The notes beneath the pieces were generated by a model. The model had not been told where the DNA came from and made no database searches. It saw only the letters and a list, made by a program, of their open reading frames with translations. 64,000 bases of DNA, taken from the NCBI RefSeq assembly GCF_003097515.1, contig NZ_CP029188.1:6430531-6494530 (forward strand), in the 5' to 3' direction. This document shows positions 57,301 to 64,000 of this stretch, in pieces (positions within the stretch are counted from its first letter, which is position 1; every line of letters begins with the position of its first letter). The position numbers and the translations under genes were made by a program. Origin of the DNA: Streptomyces tirandamycinicus. Its GTDB lineage: Bacteria; Actinomycetota; Actinomycetes; Streptomycetales; Streptomycetaceae.

Positions 57301-60300
57301 TCAGTTGCCCGGGGCCGACGGTGCGGCGGCGTCCGGATCGAGATGCTCGGCCATGGCGAGCGGGGTGGGATGGGCGAACAGGTCGGCCAGGCGCACAGGC
57401 ACACCCAGCGTCTTCTCGATGCGCTGCACGAGCTGCGCGCCGAGCAGCGAATGCCCGCCGCTGTCGAAGAAGTTGGCGTGCGGGCCGAGGTCGGTCCGGC
57501 CGAGCGTGCTCTGCCACAGGGCGAGCAGCCGCCCGGCCGTCCCCGACTGCGCCTCGGGCGAGGCCTGCGCCGATTCCGCGGCCGCACTGCGCTCGGAGCG
57601 GCGCTGCTCGGCGAGGCGGGTCAGCGCGAGATGGTCCCGCTTCTCGTTGGCGGTGGTCGGCAGTGACTCCAGCACGACGATCTCCTGGGGTACGGCGGCG
57701 GAGGGCAGCAGGGACCGGGCATGGGCCGTCAGCCCGGCGGTGTCCACCTCGGCCGCACCGTCCCCTCCCTCCCCTTCTTCCGCGCCGTGTGCCGGTTCCA
57801 CGAACGCGACCAGGGCGGCGTCCGGCCCGCCGCGCCCCACCACGACGACGGCGACGTCCCGTACGTCCGGACGGTCGAGCAGCACCGCCTCCACCTCGCC
57901 CAGTTCGATCCGGTGGCCGCGCAGCTTGATCTGGCGGTCGGTGCGGCCCAGCAGCTCGACGCTGCCGTCGGGCCGCAGCCGGGCCAGGTCGCCGGTGCGG
58001 TAGTGGCGCCCGTACGCGGGATGGTCGCGGAAGCGGTCCGCCGTCAGTTCGGGGCGGTTGTGGTAGCCCAGCGCGACGCCCGACCCGGCGATGCACAGCT
58101 CGCCCTGCACACCGACCGGCAGCTCCCGGCCGTCCGGGTCGACGACGAACACCTGGGTGTTGGCGATCGGACGGCCCACGTCCACGCGGACCACCTCGTC
58201 CGGCACCGGCCCCGAGGTGGACCAGATGGTCGTCTCGGAGGGGCCGTACACATTGAGCAGTGAGCCGCCCGAGGCGGCCAGCGTGCGGGCCAGCGCCGGT
58301 GGCAGCGGCTCCCCGCCGCAGACCAGGCGCCGGCCGGCGAGCTGCCCGTCCGCCGCGTCGGCGACGACCCGCCAGGTCGTCGGGGTGGCCTGCACGACGC
58401 CGACGTCGTGCGCGACGACCTCGGCGAGCAGGGCGCGGCCGTCGGTGCGGGCCTCGTCGGAGGCCACGACCAGCCGTCCGCCGCACACCAGCGGCAGGAA
58501 CAGCTCCAGGGCGGAGATGTCGAAGGCGAAGGTCGTCAGCCACAGCACGGCGTCGTCCGCCGTGACCTTCAGCTCCTCGGCGAAGTGCTGGACCACGTTG
58601 GCGAGGCTGCGGTGGCCGACCAGGGTGCCCTTCGGCTTCCCCGTCGATCCGGACGTGTAGATCAGGTAGGCGCAGGAGTCCGGATCCGGGCCGCCCGCAC
58701 CGGGGTCCGGCAGCGGGCCGGAGCCGTCCGGCGCGAGCGGTTCCAGCGCAAGCACACGCGCCCGGACCCCCTCGGGCAGCTCCACGCCCGGCGCCGTGAG
58801 CACGGCCTGCGCGCCGGAGTCCTCCAGGACGTACGCCAGGCGCTGCACGGGGTGCTCCGGATCGACGGGCAGATACACCGCTCCGGCCAGCCACACCCCG
58901 AGGGCCGCGGCCGCGAGTTCGGGACCCCGGGGCGCGGCCAGCGCGACGATGTCACCGGCCCTCACCCCGGCGTCGGCCAGGACGTCCCTGGTGTCCTCGG
59001 CGGCCCGCCACAGCTCGGCGTACGTCGTGCTGCGACCGTCGCCCACGACGGCCGGCGCGGACGGCGTCAGCGCCACCCGCTCCCGCACCGCCGCGAGCAC
59101 GCTGGGCGGATCCACCGGGCGCGCGGTGTCGTTGCTCGCGGCCAGCACCGCGAGGTCGGAAGGCCCGGACAGCGGCAGTTCGCCCATCGGCCGGTCCGGC
59201 CCTTCCGCGGCCGCGAGCAGCAGCGCCTCGAAGCGTTCGAGCAGCCCCTGTACGTCGGCCCGGTCCAGCACCTGCGTGTAGTACGCGGCCCGGACGGTCA
59301 CCTTGTCCGCCGAGGACAGGAAGAAGAACTCCAGGTCGAACTTGCTGAAGCCGTTCTCCACCGGGAGCCTGCGGGCCGTGGTGTCGCCGAGGGGGAAGCT
59401 CGTACGGCCGTCGTCCGGAACGTAGTTGAACAGATGGCGGAAGACGGTGTTGCGCCAGGAGGCGCCGCCGTCCCTGCGCAGTTCCGGCAGCAGGATGTCG
59501 ACCGGCACATCGGCGTGGGCGACCGCCCCGAGGAACGCGACGCGGGCGGTCCGCACCAGGTCACGGAAGCCGCCGCCGAGGTCGACGGGTATGCGCAGCG
59601 GCAGGGTGTTGACGTGATAGCCGACGGCCCTGGACGCCTCGCGCGCCCGGACGTTGACCGGGGTGCCCACCACCAGGTCGGGACCCGCGCCGTGCCGGGC
59701 CAGCAGCAGGCCATACGCGGCCAGCAGCACCACCGCCTCCGGCGCGCGCAGCTCCTGCTGCAGCCGGCGCAGCACCTCGGTCGCCCGCGGGGACAGGTCG
59801 GCCGTGATCTGGTCACCGGTGAGGGTCGGCTCGGGAAGATCCTCGCTGCCACACCACAGGGCGAGGCCCGCGGCGTCGGCCCCGGCCAGCTGCCCGCGCC
59901 AGTACTCCACGGCAGCCGCGCGGGGAGAGGGCTCCCGGTACGGCGGCTGCGCGGCCAGCAGCTCCGCGGGTGGCGCGGCACCGGCCGCGAGCGCCGTGTA
60001 CCCGGCGGTGAACTCCTCCAGCAGGACCGCGCCGGAGACCGTGTCGAAGACCAGGTGGTGGACGGCGAGACAGAACGCGTCGCCGTCCGCGCACCTCACC
60101 CGCGCGGCCCGCACCAGCGGCCGCCCGTCGATGTCGAAGGGACGCGCGATGAACTCACCGACGACAGCGGCCACTTCACCCGGCTCCGCCGCCAGCTGCT
60201 CGACCTCGATCCGCAGGGCGGCGGGGTCGAGCACCTCCTTGACGAGGCCCGCCTGCTCCTGCCGGAACACCGTGCGCAGCGCCTCGTGCCGGCGCAGCAG

Positions 60301-60465
60301 CAGATCGACCGTGCCCTGGAGCGCCGGGCCGAGCAGCGGCCCGTCGGCCTGAAGGGCGACGGAGAGGTTGTTGACCCCCTTGACGGGCACGAGCTCGTCC
60401 AGGAGCCAGAGGGCGTGCTCCTTGCTGTCGGCCGGGCGGGACCGGACTTCCGTTGCTTCTGGCAT
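57301..60465 (-). CDS. tamD: NRPS module C-A-PCP, probably glycine-activating
   Basis: 1054 aa from the ATG at 60465; the frame upstream is only a run through 15-bp repeats and the next gene. The C domain (1-430) has an intact HHLVFDT (about 134). The A domain has LIYTSGSTGKPKG (about 600) and YRTGDLARL. The specificity residues, read by eye, are D-I-L-Q-V-G-V-I-W, very near the common glycine code. The PCP has DSGGHSLLG (about 999). There is no thioesterase domain, so release needs a separate enzyme, matching the Dieckmann cyclase next door. It would condense the polyketide with glycine, as for the tetramic acid of tirandamycin. Confidence 0.9.
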   Translation of the reverse strand: MPEATEVRSRPADSKEHALWLLDELVPVKGVNNLSVALQADGPLLGPALQGTVDLLLRRHEALRTVFRQEQAGLVKEVLDPAALRIEVEQLAAEPGEVAAVVGEFIARPFDIDGRPLVRAARVRCADGDAFCLAVHHLVFDTVSGAVLLEEFTAGYTALAAGAAPPAELLAAQPPYREPSPRAAAVEYWRGQLAGADAAGLALWCGSEDLPEPTLTGDQITADLSPRATEVLRRLQQELRAPEAVVLLAAYGLLLARHGAGPDLVVGTPVNVRAREASRAVGYHVNTLPLRIPVDLGGGFRDLVRTARVAFLGAVAHADVPVDILLPELRRDGGASWRNTVFRHLFNYVPDDGRTSFPLGDTTARRLPVENGFSKFDLEFFFLSSADKVTVRAAYYTQVLDRADVQGLLERFEALLLAAAEGPDRPMGELPLSGPSDLAVLAASNDTARPVDPPSVLAAVRERVALTPSAPAVVGDGRSTTYAELWRAAEDTRDVLADAGVRAGDIVALAAPRGPELAAAALGVWLAGAVYLPVDPEHPVQRLAYVLEDSGAQAVLTAPGVELPEGVRARVLALEPLAPDGSGPLPDPGAGGPDPDSCAYLIYTSGSTGKPKGTLVGHRSLANVVQHFAEELKVTADDAVLWLTTFAFDISALELFLPLVCGGRLVVASDEARTDGRALLAEVVAHDVGVVQATPTTWRVVADAADGQLAGRRLVCGGEPLPPALARTLAASGGSLLNVYGPSETTIWSTSGPVPDEVVRVDVGRPIANTQVFVVDPDGRELPVGVQGELCIAGSGVALGYHNRPELTADRFRDHPAYGRHYRTGDLARLRPDGSVELLGRTDRQIKLRGHRIELGEVEAVLLDRPDVRDVAVVVVGRGGPDAALVAFVEPAHGAEEGEGGDGAAEVDTAGLTAHARSLLPSAAVPQEIVVLESLPTTANEKRDHLALTRLAEQRRSERSAAAESAQASPEAQSGTAGRLLALWQSTLGRTDLGPHANFFDSGGHSLLGAQLVQRIEKTLGVPVRLADLFAHPTPLAMAEHLDPDAAAPSAPGN

Positions 60466-60508
60466 TCCAACCGTTCCGTGGGGTCGCGGGAATTCGCGGT
60501 GGGGCGTA

Positions 60509-60598
60509 CGTACGGGATACGCGCGTACGGGAATCGCGCGTACGAGACTTGTGCGTACGGGACTTGTGCGTACGGGACTTGCGCGTACGGGACTTCTC
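60509..60598. repeat. Six-copy 15-bp tandem repeat upstream of the NRPS gene
   Basis: CGTACGGGACTTGTG-type units start at 60509, 60524, 60539, 60554, 60569 and 60584, every 15 bp exactly. The array fills most of the space between the Dieckmann cyclase stop and the NRPS start. CGTACG is itself palindromic. It may be an mRNA-level feature or a recent slippage expansion. Confidence 0.85.
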
Positions 60599-61427
60599 AG
60601 GCGGGCCTGTCCGCGCCCAGCAGCTCGGTCACCGTGCGGGTGACACCCGGGTCGCGCAGCAGGTCGACGTGCGGGACGTCGACGCGCAGTTCCCGGCCCA
60701 CGGCGATGTCCTGGCCGGCCGCCCGGGAGCCGTTCAGACCGCTCGTGGGCGACGAGGACGTGACGACGACGGCCTCCCGCCACGCGGGCAGCGGGTCGAT
60801 GTCCGCGGCCGCGATCAGATAGCCGACGAACGACGCGAAGACCGCGGTGATCTCCTCCGTCCGCCTGTCGTCCAGCTCCAGCCGGTCGAAGGCGGGCTTG
60901 GCGGTACGCCGGTACACGTCGAGGAGTTCGGCGCCCAGCGCGGCCATCGTCGTGTGCTGCTCGTGCGCCCGCCGCGCCTCGTCCGCCGCCTGCGCGGTCT
61001 CCTCGGCACTCAGCAGGGCGGACATGGAGTCGAGGACCTTGTGGAACTGTGAGTACAGGGTCAGCGGGCCGGACTGCTCGGGGTCGAACAGCACCAGCGC
61101 GGGCGCCTGTTCCTGCCGGGCGGCGAGGCGCTGCGCGATCGCGCCCGCGTAGACGCCGCCGACACAGAAGCCGAACACCGCGCGGACCGGGCGGCCGTCG
61201 GCCGCCACCTCCTCCAGCCACCGCTCGACGGGATCGGCATCGCCGGCACCGGTCCCGGCCTCCTGGGGAATCGTCTCCCAGATCGAGCAGGGCAGCAGGT
61301 CACCCAGACCCGAGGCCAGATCGGTGAAGCGGCCCTCGGCCCGGCCGGTGGCGTCGAAGTCCACGGCGAGCACGAGCTCCTGCGCGTCCGCGTTGCCGAG
61401 AACCCGCCACGTCTGCGGATCGGTCAT
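60597..61427 (-). CDS. tamC: Dieckmann cyclase forming the tetramic acid (Cys-Asp-His alpha/beta hydrolase)
   Basis: 276 aa from the ATG at 61427 with GGGGGA upstream. The nucleophile elbow reads FGFCVGG with Cys88 in place of the usual Ser. LVLFDPEQSG gives Asp115 and VDVPHVDLL gives His253. A Cys-Asp-His triad at these positions is the mark of the TrdC/NcmC/SlgL Dieckmann cyclases, which release PCP-bound beta-ketoacyl-glycine as the tetramic acid ring. The exact spacing also supports the chosen start. A GTG at 61589 would add 54 residues made of 24/21-bp repeats. The gene lies between the type II thioesterase and the NRPS. Confidence 0.9.
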   Translation of the reverse strand: MTDPQTWRVLGNADAQELVLAVDFDATGRAEGRFTDLASGLGDLLPCSIWETIPQEAGTGAGDADPVERWLEEVAADGRPVRAVFGFCVGGVYAGAIAQRLAARQEQAPALVLFDPEQSGPLTLYSQFHKVLDSMSALLSAEETAQAADEARRAHEQHTTMAALGAELLDVYRRTAKPAFDRLELDDRRTEEITAVFASFVGYLIAAADIDPLPAWREAVVVTSSSPTSGLNGSRAAGQDIAVGRELRVDVPHVDLLRDPGVTRTVTELLGADRPA

Positions 61428-61444
61428 GGTTCGGGATCCCCCAT

Positions 61445-61586
61445 GGTCTGTGGAAAACACTGCGTTCGGTTCGGTGGAAAACGGTGGACTCGCGTTCGTG
61501 GAGAACGGTGAATGCACGTCCGAGGACGGTGGATTCGTGTTCGGGGACGGTGAATTCGCGTCCGTGGAATACGGAGAATGCGCGGT
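61445..61586. repeat. Degenerate 24/21-bp tandem repeat upstream of the Dieckmann cyclase
   Basis: About six imperfect units with GTGGAAAACGG / GTGGAGAACGG / GAGGACGGTG cores follow one another, the first ones 24 bp apart (61450, 61474, 61498) and later ones 21 bp. All unit lengths are multiples of three, so the frame stays open. It may be an N-terminal extension or a 5' leader. Confidence 0.7.
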
Positions 61587-61619
61587 CACGCTAACTTCGC
61601 CTCCTGGCTCGGATAACCC

Positions 61620-62396
61620 CTAGCCGACCCCTGCGACCCCCAGCCGCGTGGCCAGCACCTCGGCGACCGCGTCGGTCTGCTCCGAGACGTAGAAGTGACC
61701 GCCGCCGAAGACCCGCAGGTCGAACGGTCCGGTGGTGTGCTCCTGCCAGGCCCGGGCCTCCTCCACGGTGGTCTTCGGGTCGTTGTCGCCGGTCAGCGCG
61801 ACGACGGGGCAGCCGACGGCCGCGCCCGGCGCGCTGCGGTAGCGCTCGATCGCCTTGTAGTCGGCCCGCAGGGACGGCAGGAACATCCGGACGATGTCCT
61901 CGTCGTCCAGCGCCGCCTGCGCGGTGCCGTCCAGGGCGCGGATCTCCCGCAGCAGCGCGTCGTCGCCCTTGCGGTGCAGGTCCTCGCTGCGATGCCGGGA
62001 GGGGGCCCGGCGCCCCGACACGAACAGGGACACGGGCGTCACGCCCGCCCGCTGCTCCAGCCGCGCGGCCACCTCGAAGGCGACGGACGCGCCCATGCTG
62101 TGCCCGAACAGGGCGAGCGGGCGGTCGGTGCCGACGGCCTCGACGACCGCGTTGAACGCGGCGTCGGCCAGTTCGTCCAGATCCTCGAAGGCGGGCTCCC
62201 GGTGCCGGTCCTGACGGCCAGGATACTGCACGGCCACCACGTCCAGCCGCCCGGCGAGCGCCCGGGACAGCGCGTGGAAGGACGTGGCCGAGCCGCCGGC
62301 GTGCGGGAAGCACACCAGGGTGACACCGTCGGCGGGCGCCGGCTGGTAGCGGCGGATCCAGGGGCTCTCGACGGGTGCGGTACGTGTGGGGGTCAT
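61620..62396 (-). CDS. Type II thioesterase
   Basis: 258 aa from the ATG at 62396 (ATGA overlap with the PKS stop). FPHAGGSATSFHALSRAL near the N-terminus, GHSMG (about 98-102) with the nucleophilic Ser, and GGHFYV with the catalytic His are diagnostic. The enzyme hydrolyses aberrant acyl groups from carrier proteins of the assembly line. Translational coupling to the last PKS gene is usual. It is distinct from the neighbouring Cys-type Dieckmann cyclase. Confidence 0.93.
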   Translation of the reverse strand: MTPTRTAPVESPWIRRYQPAPADGVTLVCFPHAGGSATSFHALSRALAGRLDVVAVQYPGRQDRHREPAFEDLDELADAAFNAVVEAVGTDRPLALFGHSMGASVAFEVAARLEQRAGVTPVSLFVSGRRAPSRHRSEDLHRKGDDALLREIRALDGTAQAALDDEDIVRMFLPSLRADYKAIERYRSAPGAAVGCPVVALTGDNDPKTTVEEARAWQEHTTGPFDLRVFGGGHFYVSEQTDAVAEVLATRLGVAGVG

Positions 62397-64000
62397 GACG
62401 CGGTCCTCTTCGTTTCCTCGTGCAGGTGCGCGGCGAGCTCCGCCGGCGTGGGGTGGTCGTAGATCAGCGTGGGCGGCAGGTCGAGGCCCGTGACCTTGGT
62501 GAGCCGGGCGCTCAGCTCGACGGCCGTCAGTGAGGCGAACCCGGCGTCCAGGAAGTCCTGTTCGGTCGGCAGAGCGTGCGGGTCGGCGTGCCCGAGCACC
62601 GCGGACGCGGCCGACCGCACCGCCTCCAGCAGCAGCGCCGGCCGCTCGTCCTCGGACGCCTCGGCCAGGGCCCGCGCCAGGTCCCCGTCTTCCCCGGACG
62701 GCTGGGTGTCCTCCGGCGCCTGCGTGGCGGCGGGGGCGCGGCTGTGGTCCCACGCCGACAGCAGCGACAGCACCGTGTTCAGGGAGTCGGCCTCACGGGC
62801 GGAGTCGACGTCGAGCAGCGCGGCCAGAGCACCGACGTCCCGGCTGTCGACAGCGCGCCAGAACCGCCGCTCCAGGTCGCTGCCGCCGGCCGGCGCCTGC
62901 TGCGGCCCCGACGGCAGCCAGTACGCCGTGCGCTGGAAGGCGTACGTCGGCAGCTCCACCGTACGGGCGCCGGTCGGGGCGAACACCGCCGCCCAGTCCG
63001 GGGACACACCGTGGACGTGCAGTTCGGCGACGGCCGTGGCCAGCGCCCGGGCGTCGGCGCGGTCGCGCCGCTGGACGGGCACCACCAGCGCCTGACCGCC
63101 GAGGCACTCCCGGGCCATCGCGGCCAGCACCGCGTCCGGGCCGACCTCGACGTACGCGGTGACGCCCTCCTTCTCCAGATGCGTCAGCTGATCGGCGAAA
63201 CGCACCGCCTCCCGCGCGTGCCGCACCCAGTAGCCGGGATCCTGGAGCAGCCCGTCCGACGCCGTCTCCCCGGTGACGTCGGAGACGACCGGGATACGCG
63301 GCGCCCGGTACGACACCTCGCGCGCGACCGCCGCGAACTCGTCGAGCACCGGATTAAGCAGCGGCGAGTGGAAGGCGTGACTGACCCGCAGCCGCCGGGT
63401 CCTGCGGCCCAGACCCTTGAAGTGCGCGGCGATCTCCTCGACCGCGCCCTCACGGCCCGACACGACCACGGCCGACGGCCCGTTGACCGCGGCCACCTCC
63501 ACCTCGTGCGTCCGCCCGGACAGCAGCGGCAGCACCTCACCCTCGGCCGCCTGCAGCGAGGCCATGGCCCCGTTCGCGGGCAGCGACTGCATCAGCCGGC
63601 CACGGGCCGCCACGAGCCGAGCCGCGTCGGGCAGGTCGAAGACCCCGGCGACATGGGCCGCCGCCAGCTCACCGATCGAGTGCCCCGCCAGCAGCTCGGG
63701 TCGCAGCCCCCACGCCTCAAGCAGCCGGAACAGCGCCACCTCGACGGCGAACAGGGCGGGCTGTGCGTACTCGGTGCGGTCCAGCAGCTCCGCCTCCGGG
63801 GAGCCGGTGTCCGCGAACACCACCTTGGCCAGGGGCCGTTCCAGCAGCGGTCCGAACTGCGCGCAGACCTCGTCGAACGCCGCCGCGAACACCTCGGACG
63901 AGGCGTACAGCTCCCGGCACATCCCGGGTCGCTGGGTGCCCTGCCCCGAGAACAGGAAGGCGACCTTGTGACCGCCCGCGGCGGCACCCGTCACCACGGA
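62393..64000 (-). CDS. Modular type I polyketide synthase, C-terminal AT-ACP (5' part outside window)
   Basis: 535 residues are visible; the frame is open to the right edge. The acyltransferase has FLFSGQGTQRPGM, GHSIGE (about 102) and HAFH in VSHAFHSPLLNP (about 205), the pattern of malonyl-CoA-specific domains. No KR or DH lies between AT and ACP, so this last module leaves its beta-keto group unreduced. That is what a Dieckmann tetramate cyclisation requires. The ACP shows DAGFASLTAVEL (about 481), with the phosphopantetheine Ser but Ala in the place of the usual Asp just before it. The gene ends without a thioesterase, passing the chain to the NRPS. Confidence 0.92.
   Translation of the reverse strand, partial: SVVTGAAAGGHKVAFLFSGQGTQRPGMCRELYASSEVFAAAFDEVCAQFGPLLERPLAKVVFADTGSPEAELLDRTEYAQPALFAVEVALFRLLEAWGLRPELLAGHSIGELAAAHVAGVFDLPDAARLVAARGRLMQSLPANGAMASLQAAEGEVLPLLSGRTHEVEVAAVNGPSAVVVSGREGAVEEIAAHFKGLGRRTRRLRVSHAFHSPLLNPVLDEFAAVAREVSYRAPRIPVVSDVTGETASDGLLQDPGYWVRHAREAVRFADQLTHLEKEGVTAYVEVGPDAVLAAMARECLGGQALVVPVQRRDRADARALATAVAELHVHGVSPDWAAVFAPTGARTVELPTYAFQRTAYWLPSGPQQAPAGGSDLERRFWRAVDSRDVGALAALLDVDSAREADSLNTVLSLLSAWDHSRAPAATQAPEDTQPSGEDGDLARALAEASEDERPALLLEAVRSAASAVLGHADPHALPTEQDFLDAGFASLTAVELSARLTKVTGLDLPPTLIYDHPTPAELAAHLHEETKRTAS

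Noticed and set aside
60509..60598. Short regular repeats as a CRISPR array
   Set aside because: Units are 15 bp and directly adjacent with no spacers, and no cas genes are present.
61427..61589. Upstream GTG start giving the Dieckmann cyclase a 54-residue N-terminal extension
   Set aside because: The extension consists of tandem repeats, and the ATG at 61427 has a better ribosome-binding site and gives the expected catalytic numbering.
45506..64000. Streptolydigin cluster
   Set aside because: The A-domain residues look glycine-like rather than 3-methylaspartate-like, and no sugar biosynthesis genes appear in the visible part.

Overview
The window looks like a Streptomyces chromosome. G+C is very high throughout. 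It has GTG/TTG starts, GTGA/ATGA overlaps, whiJ-type HTH/DUF397 regulators, Zur-type zinc-responsive ribosomal paralogs, TTA (bldA) codons confined to a few accessory genes, and a modular PKS/NRPS cluster. No rRNA, tRNA or CRISPR array was seen.

Region 1 (1-3.7 kb), zinc homeostasis and decay. An edge-truncated flavin oxidoreductase is divergent from an XRE-cupin regulator. Next come zinc-independent ribosomal paralogs (L28, S14, L32) and a CobW/COG0523 GTPase. Two Zur-like palindromes sharing AATG-N5-CATT sit in front of these genes. An ORF joining the start of L33 to the end of L31 lies opposite L28.

Region 2 (3.7-24.9 kb), defence-rich island. It holds a frameshifted AbiEii-type toxin remnant, an OLD-family ATPase/TOPRIM nuclease with a membrane/coiled-coil partner, and a Ser/Thr kinase followed by a RelE-like/UvrD fusion helicase. 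These are followed by a whiJ-type set (RsbW-like ATPase; HTH-DUF5753-DUF397 fused in one ORF), a complete type I restriction system (hsdM-hsdS-hsdR), a second N6-adenine methylase with an N-terminal HTH, and a divergent DGQHR/DndB-like gene.

Region 3 (25-43.9 kb), the most unusual part. Four co-directional genes lie next to a tyrosine integrase: a damaged Hsp70 with a foreign N-terminus and a frameshift; a 1993-aa DnaQ-DinG-RecQ triple fusion; a 779-aa protein of unknown family; and a 1995-aa STAND/AAA-like ATPase. The helicase and 779-aa genes overlap by 4 nt. I read this as a candidate undescribed defence or DNA-processing system on an integrative element. Paired 11-bp-spaced direct repeats upstream of the integrase look like arm sites.

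Region 4 (44-45.5 kb), scar. An IS5-family element with a frameshifted transposase abuts a truncated PaiB-like gene.

Region 5 (45.5 kb-end), a tirandamycin-type tetramate cluster. From right to left it contains the PKS terminus (AT-ACP), a type II thioesterase, a Dieckmann cyclase with Cys88/Asp115/His253, a C-A-PCP NRPS with a glycine-like A-domain code, a GH16-like enzyme, a squalene-cyclase-like protein, a HelD-like helicase, a LAL regulator with one TTA codon, a P450, an MFS exporter and a TetR regulator. The PKS chain would be joined to glycine, cyclised to the tetramic acid by the Dieckmann cyclase, shaped by the GH16-like and cyclase-like enzymes, oxidised by the P450 and exported. Tirandamycins inhibit bacterial RNA polymerase, so the HelD-like protein, a family that works on RNA polymerase, is a natural self-resistance candidate.
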